A DNA stretch of 32,057 nucleotides. Origin: BMS3Abin12 sp964487445. Its GTDB lineage: Bacteria; Pseudomonadota; Gammaproteobacteria; 21-64-14. A model generated the notes under the pieces. The model did no database searches, was not told where the DNA came from, and saw nothing but the letters and a program-made list of their open reading frames with translations. The DNA lies in contig CAZAQG010000021.1 of assembly GCA_964487445.1 (NCBI GenBank), forward strand, positions 1 through 32,057, written 5' to 3'. Position numbers and translations under genes: made by a program. Within the stretch, counting starts at the first letter, position 1. Every line of letters starts with the position of its first letter. This document shows, piece by piece, positions 16,901-22,975 of this stretch.

Positions 16901-17022
16901 CGCCGGATGGGGAGAAGCGCGCGCAAGAGGAGGAGGAGGCGGCGCGCACGCTGGTCGAGCGCTACGATGCCCTGCTGCGCCGGCTGGGCGCCCTGCCGCT
17001 CACGCCGGGAGAAGTAGGGTAG
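13996..17022 (+). CDS. Membrane GGDEF-EAL protein, probable c-di-GMP phosphodiesterase
   Basis: The 1008-aa protein begins at a GTG overlapping the MCP stop. It has membrane helices at about 22-38 and 239-260, a periplasmic region between them, and a GAF-like region (about 290-435). A GGDEF domain (450-600) has GDGDR near residue 523 in place of GGDEF and lacks the usual N-D pair, so cyclase activity is unlikely. The EAL domain (620-865) keeps E652-A-L, N711, E744, DD774-775, K795 and E831, as expected for active hydrolysis of c-di-GMP. The C-terminus (885-1000), with FGRWLAESG and a helical tail, resembles a CZB zinc-sensing domain, but the zinc ligands (Cys and His) are absent. Translational coupling with the chemoreceptor suggests they share a signalling task. 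Confidence 0.9.
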   Translation: MSKRGAGESEPPPAGGGRRGARVLVYVLLAAFALYSGLHTWRDVVRGRAVHVGHLADLTVGGAGMALERWGPGLAQAGAAVRAGTVAVAAFRAMHPEWVALTVRGADGRWRRVFGPRPPRAVLAARCAVGSACAAALERTRRAAKSRLWLMRAAGRDTLYGAQSLAAFAPLWSRFPVRATDRLYLRGPQGAVVRVWPPAGGPTPADSPAAMRVLAWRAVPGMAVAFGVGATGASVRAQWLGIVWPGALFLVSAALAAEAVLRGFERHTARAAAAVAAEQARVRRVRDLYAALSDTNQLIVRHPQPEELFATTCRLLVERAGACAAYIGWVESGVDDPVVRWVTRAGSVEPEAAADPAGALARKAVITGRAQRAAARTYCAGYHGRGGAAQLALPIRRGADIVAVLWLYAGRVALEDRAERALLEEMVLDLGFSLEDTAQRRRLEHAAEHDALTGLVNRRRLVRALQEAQRGDATGALAVFYLEGLREVNTTLGHSAGDEILSVAAMRLQVAATARAGVLAARGDGDRLFLMLPGVGSDKVARRVNEIQEALAAPLHLSGGEDLRVESAAGWACWPEYWNGSAALMGRAELALEAARARGPGECAGFEPELEERAHMARRVRREFEPALKRGELTLYYQPVLNLATGAVQGMEALARWIAPDGSVRAPSAFLPQVEQNPRLLRELGRFVLREALSRIATWSHAGLVVDVAVNIGASHLTDPAFSEDLDGALADHNAQIRHRLLIEITESAYLGERGAAAVALEAARARGVRTVLDDFGTAYASLSYLQDLPVDRIKIDSSFTSRLLQGRREEAIVGGVVMTARLLGLDLVAEGVESDAQAGLLRHLGCPKIQGYRIARPMPADQAEAWLRAWDPAPWAHAEVGVLTPLFDRAEVLALALQDWGGVHALARGAPADPPDRYPWLSSADGHSPFGRWLAESGRDRYGRDPAFQALAAEQEAFTRAARMLIASPDGEKRAQEEEEAARTLVERYDALLRRLGALPLTPGEVG

Positions 17023-17054
17023 AGAAGCCGTCGGCGCCGGTGGATCTCCGGGTG

Positions 17055-17076
17055 CGCGGGGACGACGCGCCCCGCG
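17055..17076. terminator. GC hairpin between convergent genes
   Basis: CGCGGGG (17055-17061) pairs with CCCCGCG (17070-17076) across an 8-nt loop, in the gap between the GGDEF-EAL gene and the convergent DUF502 gene. It has no T-run on either strand, so it is only a weak terminator candidate. Confidence 0.3.
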
Positions 17077-17108
17077 GCCCGGGCGGAAACCGCGGCGTTT
17101 GCATCTTG

Positions 17109-17747
17109 CTAACGTATCCCACCCCTCGACTTGGTGGCACCGTCCTCCGCGGTGTGGCCGTCGGGCGCCGCCGACATCCCGGCCGTGACGGCGAAGCGCA
17201 TCGCGGCGTTGATGGACAGGTCCACCGGTGTCAGGGCCGAGCGCGGCACGAAGGCGGTGTAGCCCCCGATCTGGTAGCTCATCGGAAAATAGACTGCGAC
17301 CGCGTTCCCGGGCGCCAGGCCGGGGGCGACATCGGCGACTTGGTCGCAGGTGACCAGGCCCAGCAGGCGCAGTTCGCTGTTGGGGATGGCGACCGAGACC
17401 ACTTGGTTGAAACGCCCGGCGCTGGAGCCGGAGAAGAAGTTCATCAGGTCGCGCACCGAGCCGTAGAGTGTCTTGACCAGCGGAACACGCTCCAGCAACG
17501 CCTCCCCCCAGGAAAAGACCCTCCGGAATATCCACGCCTGAAGGAACAGACCGACCAGGAAGATCAGCGACAGGCCCACGGCCACGCCCATTCCCGGACG
17601 ATACACGCCGGGGGGCAGGACGACGCGGATCATCCCGCCCAGAACGGCCTCGGCCGAGGATCCGAGCCAGTACAGGATGTAGACGGTAATGACGATAGGG
17701 ATGGTCGCGCCGAGACCCGACAGGAATGTTCGGCTGATGCTCTTCAT
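17109..17747 (-). CDS. DUF502 family membrane protein
   Basis: The 212-aa protein (ATG at 17747) matches the DUF502 family: MKSISRTFLSGLGATIPIVIT, two membrane helices (about 13-33 and 54-77), ALLERVPLVKTLYGSVRDLMNFF, and a C-terminal soluble part with the VYFPMSYQIGGYT segment. Family members are widespread inner-membrane proteins of unknown function. An in-frame ATG 18 codons upstream was not chosen because the extra residues are Arg/His-rich and precede the family's usual start. A GGAGG lies about 13 nt before the ATG. The gene is convergent with the GGDEF-EAL gene and appears monocistronic. Confidence 0.88.
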   Translation of the reverse strand: MKSISRTFLSGLGATIPIVITVYILYWLGSSAEAVLGGMIRVVLPPGVYRPGMGVAVGLSLIFLVGLFLQAWIFRRVFSWGEALLERVPLVKTLYGSVRDLMNFFSGSSAGRFNQVVSVAIPNSELRLLGLVTCDQVADVAPGLAPGNAVAVYFPMSYQIGGYTAFVPRSALTPVDLSINAAMRFAVTAGMSAAPDGHTAEDGATKSRGGIR

Positions 17748-17969
17748 GGCGTGTTGAACCCTCCTCCGGGGACGATCGATGTCGTCGTGGTGGGGACGCA
17801 CCGGGACCCGCGGCGGGGTTCGCCGCGCGCACCGAGCGCGACCAGCCTACCCCGTTCGGTGTCGTCACGCACCCGCGATCGCGGGCGCGGACGGGAGGTA
17901 TCCGGGGGCATGGTCGGTCCTGCGCGCAGACCGGGATTCCTGCAACCTGTGCCGCACACGAGCCCCAAC

Positions 17970-17995
17970 AAAAAAAGCCCGCCGGGTAGGCGGGC
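17970..17995 (-). terminator. Rho-independent terminator of the 69-aa gene
   Basis: On the minus strand GCCCGCC pairs with GGCGGGC across a 5-nt loop and is followed by seven T. It is placed to end transcription coming from the minus-strand 69-aa gene about 100 bp upstream. It could also insulate the DUF502 gene from it. Confidence 0.85.
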
Positions 17996-18097
17996 GTCGG
18001 CGGCTCGAAAGTCGTCTCAGACTCCTTCCGATTTTTTGTCGAATCGCGATCGACATTATAAGTAAAGCGTAATTTACGCAGTTTTCAAGTTCTGCGC

Positions 18098-18307
18098 TCA
18101 GTCGGGTTCGGGAAACGGCAACGGGGCGGTCTCCCAACTCTCGGGCAGCCCCGCCGCGATGGCCTGGATGCGCCGCAGTTCCCGGGCCCGGCCGATCAGG
18201 GCCACATCGCCGTACAGCGCTTCCGCAACGGGGTCGCCGTCGGCGCCGGACATCGCGGGCGCGACGCGCCGGAGTCGTCGCAACCACTCATGCATCGATG
18301 CTTTCAT
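18098..18307 (-). CDS. Small conserved-looking hypothetical protein (69 aa)
   Basis: The frame from ATG at 18307 encodes MKASMHEWLRRLRRVAP... with a helical Arg-rich start, then GDPVAEALYGDVALIGRARELRRIQAIAAGLPE and an acidic/proline end FPEPD. No family is recognised. GGGAGA lies upstream at a long spacing. The strongest evidence for a real gene is the clear T-run terminator on the same strand downstream (17970-17995). A six-bp-arm palindrome GCGTAA-T-TTACGC (18067-18079) lies in the gap before the terminator. A longer upstream frame (to 18523) exists but looks non-coding. Confidence 0.55.
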   Translation of the reverse strand: MKASMHEWLRRLRRVAPAMSGADGDPVAEALYGDVALIGRARELRRIQAIAAGLPESWETAPLPFPEPD

Positions 18308-18613
18308 GGGGGTTTCTCCCGTGCCGGATCGCAGTGAAGGATCACGGGTATCCAGCACAACAGACGCGGGTGACGCGGCGATGATGCTCGGATGACACAT
18401 CGGTGACCCCGGTTGCCGTCCTTCCTCGATGCGGTGCCGGCACCGCACGCGGCCGACGGTCGATGATGCGGATTTCTCATATCGATGATGCCCCGACAGT
18501 CCGCCGGGCTCCCGGCCGGGCATGGGTGAGGAAAGCGCCGCATCGCACCCGGCGCTATGGCGCTATAATGGCGCCCGGTCGCGTCAAGGCCGACCGCCGA
18601 CCGGGGATGGGCC
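18308..18613. other. Intergenic region with a candidate -10
   Basis: This gap between divergent genes holds a TATAAT at 18564-18569 on the plus strand, 44 bp before the DUF6231 start, without a good -35. The rest has no supported gene, and frames on both strands are short and lack homology. Confidence 0.35.
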
Positions 18614-19096
18614 ATGTCCGAGCTGTGCGACGCGGTATTGCACATCGCCGAGGCGGTTTGCCCGCGCACGTTGCTCGCCGTGGGTGCGCCCGCATCGGGC
18701 TGCCTGGGAGGCTACGCCGAGGCCCATCGCGACTGCCGTCTGGAGCCGCTCGAGGGCGGGGACATCCCGGCGCGGTTGGCGCGGCTCGGGCGCTACGATC
18801 TCGCATTCGTCGCCGGGGTCCTGGAACCCCTCCCGGTGCGGGCCGGGGCCGCGCTGCTCGCGCGGCTGCGTGACGTGCATGCGCGGCGGCTGCTGGTGCT
18901 GGTGCGCGACGGGGCGAACGCCTGGGATGAGTCGGCGTTGCGCGGCTACGGGCTGCGTCCGGCGGGGTCGTGGTTCGAGGCGGGCGAGGCGAGGTGCCTG
19001 TACGAATTCGATCTGTATGACTACAAGGCGACGCCGGACTGGCTCAACGCCGAGCACTGGGCCCATCCGGAGTTGTGGGACAAGTACCGCTGGTGA
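18614..19096 (+). CDS. DUF6231 family protein
   Basis: The 160-aa protein has the hallmarks of DUF6231: an N-terminal helix, a short alpha/beta domain (RYDLAFVAGVLEP, then a strand LLVLVRDG) and the characteristic C-terminus (LYEFDLYDYKATPDWL, ending ELWDKYRW). It looks like a reduced methyltransferase-like fold without a SAM-binding GxGxG. Family members occur mainly in gammaproteobacteria and have no established function. The ATG at 18614 has GGGGATGGG upstream. The cyclophilin gene follows after 32 bp and is probably co-transcribed. Confidence 0.82.
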   Translation: MSELCDAVLHIAEAVCPRTLLAVGAPASGCLGGYAEAHRDCRLEPLEGGDIPARLARLGRYDLAFVAGVLEPLPVRAGAALLARLRDVHARRLLVLVRDGANAWDESALRGYGLRPAGSWFEAGEARCLYEFDLYDYKATPDWLNAEHWAHPELWDKYRW

Positions 19097-19128
19097 GACG
19101 CGTCCGCGGGGCGCGGAGGAGATGAGCG

Positions 19129-19755
19129 ATGAAACATAACGAACAGGGTGTCCGGCGTGCGGTCCGCGTGCTGGCGGTTGTCGCGGCGCTGCTCGGCTGC
19201 GGCGCGGCGGTGGCCGCCTCGCACGGTGAACGGGTGGCCTTCGATACCAGCGACGGGCGTTTCGTGGTGCAGCTCGATCCCGCCAAGGCGCCGAAGACGG
19301 TGGCGAATTTCCTGCGCTACGTGCGCGAGGGTTTCTACACGGGGACGATCTTCCACCGCGTGGTGCGCGGCTTCGTCATCCAGGGCGGCGGGTACACGGC
19401 GGATTTCCGCCTCAAGGCCACCCATGCGCCGATTCCCAACGAGGCCGGTAACGGGTTGGAGAACCTGCGCGGGACGATCGCCATGGCGCGCACTGCGAAC
19501 CCGAACTCGGCGACCAGCCAGTTCTATATCAATCTTGCCAACAACCGGTTCCTCGACCGGCGTTCCGACACCCCGGCCGGGGCCGGGTACACGGTGTTCG
19601 GGCGCGTGGTCGACGGCATGCAGGTCGTCGATCGCATCGCGGCGTCTCCGATCGGCCCGCGCGGACCGTTCCCGCGCGACGTACCGGTGCACTCGGTGGT
19701 GATCCGTTCGGCGTCGATCGTGCCGGCGGCGGGCAAGTCGTCCGCCGCCCGCTGA
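19129..19755 (+). CDS. ppiA: Periplasmic peptidyl-prolyl cis-trans isomerase, cyclophilin type
   Basis: The 208-aa protein has a signal peptide (hydrophobic core about 12-28; cleavage near AAVAA, although LLGC could also act as a weak lipobox). The cyclophilin domain carries the active-site elements TIFHRVVRGFVIQGGG, GTIAMARTANPNSATSQFYIN and NNRFLD; the Trp of eukaryotic cyclophilins is Phe here, as in bacterial PpiA. It catalyses proline isomerisation of exported proteins. GGAGGAG lies before the ATG. The MBL hydrolase gene begins 46 bp further on. The symbol is used on family and location grounds. Confidence 0.9.
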   Translation: MKHNEQGVRRAVRVLAVVAALLGCGAAVAASHGERVAFDTSDGRFVVQLDPAKAPKTVANFLRYVREGFYTGTIFHRVVRGFVIQGGGYTADFRLKATHAPIPNEAGNGLENLRGTIAMARTANPNSATSQFYINLANNRFLDRRSDTPAGAGYTVFGRVVDGMQVVDRIAASPIGPRGPFPRDVPVHSVVIRSASIVPAAGKSSAAR

Positions 19756-19801
19756 GTCGTGTGTCGGCGGTGAGTGTCACCGCATCCGGAGGACCCTGTT
19801 C

Positions 19802-20509
19802 ATGAACGCCGCACCCCCGTTTTCCATACACGCCCTGGAACTCGGCCCGATGGAGAACTTCGTCTACTTGATCCGGGACCGCGCGTCGGGGCGTGCCGCG
19901 GTCGTGGATCCGGCGTGGGAGGTTCCGCGCATACTCGATTTGGCGCGGGAGCAGGGGGTGTGCATCACCGATATCCTGTTGACCCACAGCCACCACGACC
20001 ACGTGAACGGTATCCGCGAGGTGCTCGAGGCGTCGGATGCGCGGATGCATCTGCTCAGGACCGAGGCGCAGTTCTGGGGCCGTCATCTGGACCTGCCGAC
20101 ACTGCACCACGGCGGCGACGTCATCGAGCTGGGGGATACGCCGATCGAGATCCTGCATACGCCCGGACACACGCCGGGTTCGGCCTGCTACCGGGTGGGC
20201 GATCGGTTGATCACCGGCGATACGTTGTTCGTCTTCGGCTGCGGGCGCTGCGACCTGCCGGGCGGAGATCCTGAGCGGATGTTCGATACCCTGCGGCGCA
20301 TCGCCGAACACTTCCCGCGCGAGACCGTGATCCACCCGGGGCACAACTATGCGGATACCCCGACCTCGAGCCTGGCCGAGCAACTGGAGGGCAATCCCTT
20401 TTTGCACTTCGACAACGTGCGCCGGTTCGTGGATTATCGGATGCACTACCACGACCGCCATCGGGACACGCCCTATCGCCCGGTACCCGCCGGGCGGGAG
20501 ATGCCGTGA
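19802..20509 (+). CDS. MBL-fold metallohydrolase (glyoxalase II-like)
   Basis: The 235-aa protein has a full two-metal metallo-beta-lactamase site: THSHHDH at 61-67 (H62, H64, D66, H67), H119 or H123 in HTPGHTPGS, D140 in TGDTLF, and H181 in HPGHNY. The FGCGRCDLPGGDPERMFDTL and C-terminal NPFL segments are typical of hydroxyacylglutathione-hydrolase-like enzymes and related persulfide dioxygenases. No extra Cys/His pattern allows a choice between these substrates. The ATG at 19802 has GGAGGA 12 nt upstream. It is cytoplasmic and probably in an operon with the cyclophilin. Confidence 0.88.
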   Translation: MNAAPPFSIHALELGPMENFVYLIRDRASGRAAVVDPAWEVPRILDLAREQGVCITDILLTHSHHDHVNGIREVLEASDARMHLLRTEAQFWGRHLDLPTLHHGGDVIELGDTPIEILHTPGHTPGSACYRVGDRLITGDTLFVFGCGRCDLPGGDPERMFDTLRRIAEHFPRETVIHPGHNYADTPTSSLAEQLEGNPFLHFDNVRRFVDYRMHYHDRHRDTPYRPVPAGREMP

Positions 20510-20564
20510 GCGGTGCCGCCGCGGCACCCGATCGGATGGCCCCGATGGGTGCGTGCGCGGCGCC

Positions 20565-20594
20565 TTGACCGGCGGGCGCGGGCCCCGGTAAGGT
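20565..20594 (+). promoter_or_regulatory. Promoter of tRNA-Leu
   Basis: TTGACC (20565-20570) and TAAGGT (20589-20594) are separated by 18 nt and end 24 nt before the tRNA 5' end. This is an acceptable sigma-70 arrangement. The GC-rich stretch after the -10 resembles a stringent-control discriminator, but this was not measured. Confidence 0.5.
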
Positions 20595-20618
20595 GGCCAA
20601 GCGCGGGCGTGCGCCTGT

Positions 20619-20704
20619 GCCGAGGTGGCGGAACCGGTAGACGCGCTGGTTTTAGGTACCAGTGGGCAATCCCCGTGCGAGTTCAAATCTCGCCCTCGGC
20701 ACCA
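20619..20704 (+). tRNA. leuW: tRNA-Leu (anticodon UAG)
   Basis: The acceptor stem GCCGAGG (20619-20625) pairs with CCTCGGC (20694-20700), followed by A and an encoded CCA (20701-20704). The anticodon stem CTGGT/ACCAG encloses the loop TTTAGGT, giving anticodon TAG (20653-20655), which reads CUA and other CUN leucine codons. The long variable arm (TGGGCAATCCCCGTGC region) is a leucine-type class II arm, and GTTCAAATC is the T-loop. The symbol is tentative. Confidence 0.95.
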
Positions 20705-20770
20705 CTTCACTGCGGTCAAGACGTCCATTGGCCGCCGTCCGGGTCTCGGATATCTATCGGCGCATCACCA

Positions 20771-20806
20771 CGTGAGCAGCGCGGGCTGCGGGACGCGCTG
20801 CTCACG
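20771..20806. terminator. Perfect 13-bp-stem hairpin between convergent tRNA and glycosyltransferase
   Basis: CGTGAGCAGCGCG (20771-20783) is the exact inverse complement of CGCGCTGCTCACG (20794-20806), with a 10-nt loop. It lies in the 137-bp gap between tRNA-Leu(UAG) and the minus-strand glycosyltransferase end. The plus strand carries only a weak CGCTTTCC after it, so it may act as a bidirectional attenuating hairpin, not a standard T-run terminator. Confidence 0.55.
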
Positions 20807-20841
20807 CTCGCGCTTTCCGCCGAGCCGAGCCGGTGCCGCGT

Positions 20842-22212
20842 TCAGAAGGCCCGCGCGGCGCAATCGGCCGGGGGCTCCGGGGGGCGGGGGTGGAGGCGCC
20901 AGCGGGTCGGTCCCCGGCGCTGAACACGGCAGGCGGCGATCACGGCGGCGAGGGTCTCGACGTGTTCGTGCGCCGTGAACTGGTTACCGATCAGCCAGCG
21001 ACCGGCCATCACCAGTTCGGCGCGCCAGGCCTCGTCGGCGAGCAGACGTGCGAGGGCGTCGGCGAGGGCGCCGGCGTCGCCCGGGGGTATCAGGAGCCCG
21101 GTCTTGCCATCGCGGATCCACTCGTGGGTCGTGCCGATGCGGGTGGCGATCACCGCGGCGCCCCGGACCATCGCTTCGGCGGCGTTGCGCTCGGAGGCCT
21201 CGCGTCGCAGACGCGGTACAGTGAGAATGTCCGTGATGTCGTAGAGGGTCCCGCGCCGGACGCCATCGATCGCTCCCAAGTATTCGATGCCGATTGTCGG
21301 GTGCGTGGATTTCAGCGCACGGATGCGCTCTCGGCAGTGCGCCCAATAGCCGGCGTCGGCTATCGCCCCGGCGATGCGTACTTGCAGCCGTTGCCCGCGT
21401 GGCAGCAGGCCCAACGCGGCGAGAGTCACGTGCAGACCCTGCTCGTAGATGATCGGCGCGTCGTAGGCGACCACCGGCGGATCTGCCACGGCGCGCGGTG
21501 CCGCGGGGCGGCTCACCACCGGCGGCGGTACGACATGGATGCGGTGTTCAATCTCCGGCAGACTCGCGAGCAGGGTTTCGCGCAGAAACGGGCTCGGCAC
21601 CAGTACAGCGTCGACCCGGCGGGCGGACTCGAGCAGATTGAGCCGGGCGAACAGATCCGGCATCCGATAGCTGCGCCCGGGTGTGCGCCGGGCGCAAGAT
21701 CCGCGTTCGGCCTCGATAAGACAGGACATGGACAGGCGCTGCCGGCATACGGAGTGCCGATCGCCGCGCGTCGTGCGCAGGCCGGTGAGGCACGTGGGGT
21801 AGTGGTCATGGATGTACCAGAGCAGCAGGTAGGGTCGGCCCGGTTGCGCCAGGGCGCGGACCAGCCGCGCGTCACGGCCGTTGTGCAGACACACGGCGTC
21901 CGGGGCGAGTTCCATGAGCCGCGCCTCTAACTTCGCGGTGGCGGAGGGACCCCGGCCGTTGCGCTCCGTGATTTCCGTGAGCGGGCGGTGCGAGTCGCAG
22001 GCGTGTGCAGCGTCGGCGTGGATCAAGTGGGAGTCGATACCCCGCGCCGCGAGTGCGGCCGTCACGTTGGCGATGCAGGCGGTGCTGCTCTCGCAGCCGT
22101 AGCCGCCCGCGTCCACGTGAACCACACGGCGCACGCCGGCGAGCATTCCCGGCCTGAAGCGGGCGACGCGCGGCGGACTCGGGGTCTGGGTTGGAGCGGC
22201 GTCTGGCGTCAT
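20842..22212 (-). CDS. GT4-like glycosyltransferase (GT-B fold)
   Basis: The 456-aa protein has a glycine-rich N-terminal loop (HVDAGGYGCES), a mid-protein WYIHDHYPTC segment after an LLLWY strand, and a C-terminal GT-B nucleotide-sugar site. That site has NAAEAMVRGAAVIATRIG, in which an E-x7-E-like arrangement is seen in EASERNAAE, and GLLIPPGDAGALADAL. This places it in the GT4-type retaining glycosyltransferases; donor and acceptor sugars are unknown. The middle is unusually cysteine-rich for this family (SVCRQRLSMSCLIEAERGSCARR). There is no signal peptide. ATG at 22212 has GAGGGC about 12 nt upstream. It stands alone, converging on tRNA-Leu(UAG), with no other polysaccharide genes in the window. 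Confidence 0.82.
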   Translation of the reverse strand: MTPDAAPTQTPSPPRVARFRPGMLAGVRRVVHVDAGGYGCESSTACIANVTAALAARGIDSHLIHADAAHACDSHRPLTEITERNGRGPSATAKLEARLMELAPDAVCLHNGRDARLVRALAQPGRPYLLLWYIHDHYPTCLTGLRTTRGDRHSVCRQRLSMSCLIEAERGSCARRTPGRSYRMPDLFARLNLLESARRVDAVLVPSPFLRETLLASLPEIEHRIHVVPPPVVSRPAAPRAVADPPVVAYDAPIIYEQGLHVTLAALGLLPRGQRLQVRIAGAIADAGYWAHCRERIRALKSTHPTIGIEYLGAIDGVRRGTLYDITDILTVPRLRREASERNAAEAMVRGAAVIATRIGTTHEWIRDGKTGLLIPPGDAGALADALARLLADEAWRAELVMAGRWLIGNQFTAHEHVETLAAVIAACRVQRRGPTRWRLHPRPPEPPADCAARAF

Positions 22213-22653
22213 CGGTCTTGCCCTCGTGGGAACCCGAAGCCACTGTACCCATCCACTATGTCAATTGGTTGAAGAGTCGATGACGCTCCGATAACCGCCG
22301 GGGCGGGATGGGGGCGCGCCCGGCGCCGATCGGGGTCATCTTCGTGTCATACATCCGAGGTACGATGCCGTCGTGCAGGGAGCATCGCGCCCGCGCCGGA
22401 CCCAGGATCCGACACGGGCGTGCCGCAGGAGGCGGAGACCCGAAGAGGGTGGTTGGACGCTGCCTCCGGACCGCCGCAGGGACGCGGCGGTCGGGCGGGT
22501 TTCCCCGATGGGCGGTGGATTTTGCGCACCTCTTTCAGCGGGAAGCGGGCTAAATTCCGGTAGTGCACCTATCCGGGCTGCGTCGGGACGAGCACATCGT
22601 GTTCAGTATCGTTCTCGAAAATGTAGGATATCCCGCGATATCCCGCACAATAT
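22213..22653. other. Long upstream region without a supported gene
   Basis: About 440 bp separate the glycosyltransferase start from the FliA-like promoter. Short frames on both strands have no recognisable similarity and no convincing ribosome sites. ATATCCCGCG occurs twice (22628-22642 area) just before the promoter, as a short AT-containing direct repeat in otherwise GC-rich DNA. Confidence 0.45.
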
Positions 22654-22681
22654 TAAAGTTTAAAGCCGTAGGTGCCGAAAC
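22654..22681 (+). promoter_or_regulatory. FliA (sigma-28)-like promoter of the chemotaxis operon
   Basis: TAAAGTTT (22654-22661) matches the FliA -35 consensus exactly, and GCCGAAAC (22674-22681) follows after 12 nt, near the -10 consensus GCCGATAA. A start near 22690 would place the CCGT repeat in the 5' leader of the chemotaxis operon. Confidence 0.6.
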
Positions 22682-22701
22682 CAAGGGTTACTATGGAGCC
22701 A

Positions 22702-22918
22702 CCGTCCGTCCGTCCGTCCGTCCGTCCGTCCGTCCGTCCGTCCGTCCGTCCGTCCGTCCGNNNNNNNNNNNNNNNNNNNNNNNNNNNNNNNNNNNNNNNN
22801 NNNNNNNNNNNNNNNNNNNNNNNNNNNNNNNNNNNNNNNNNNNNNNNNNNNNNNNNNNNNCCGTCCGTCCGTCCGTCCGTCCGTCCGTCCGTCCGTCCGT
22901 CCGTCCGTCCGTCCGTCC
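22702..22918 (+). repeat. CCGT tetranucleotide tandem repeat with assembly gap
   Basis: About 14.75 units of CCGT (22702-22760) are followed by 100 N and then about 14.5 further units (22861-22918). The true array length is unknown; at least 29 units are seen. It lies between a FliA-like promoter and the first chemotaxis gene. Long perfect tetranucleotide arrays change length by strand slippage, so this is a candidate phase-variation tract. Confidence 0.9.
22761..22860. other. Assembly gap (100 N)
   Basis: A run of exactly 100 N lies inside the CCGT array, probably a fixed-size placeholder where reads did not span the repeat. Reading-frame statements across it are therefore meaningless. Confidence 0.95.
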
Positions 22919-22975
22919 AAAAGCGACACCGCGAGATCTGATTAGTTCCCAGACTCATCGGATGCAGAAGCGGTG

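Noticed and set aside
15322..17868. An 848-codon minus-strand frame across the GGDEF-EAL gene
   Set aside because: Antisense shadow of a strong gene, rich in Arg/Pro/Gly with no domain; DUF502 uses a different frame.
20833..21930. A 365-codon plus-strand frame opposite the glycosyltransferase
   Set aside because: Antisense to a gene with a clear GT-B signature.
22702..22918. A CRISPR array or a VRPS-repeat protein
   Set aside because: The repeat is a simple 4-bp unit with no spacers, and the protein frames run through a 100-N gap, so a real repeat protein cannot be claimed.
22943..22975. In-frame read-through from the repeat into the MCP protein
   Set aside because: A TAG at 22943-22945 lies in the MCP frame upstream of its start, so the repeat cannot encode an N-terminus of the receptor.
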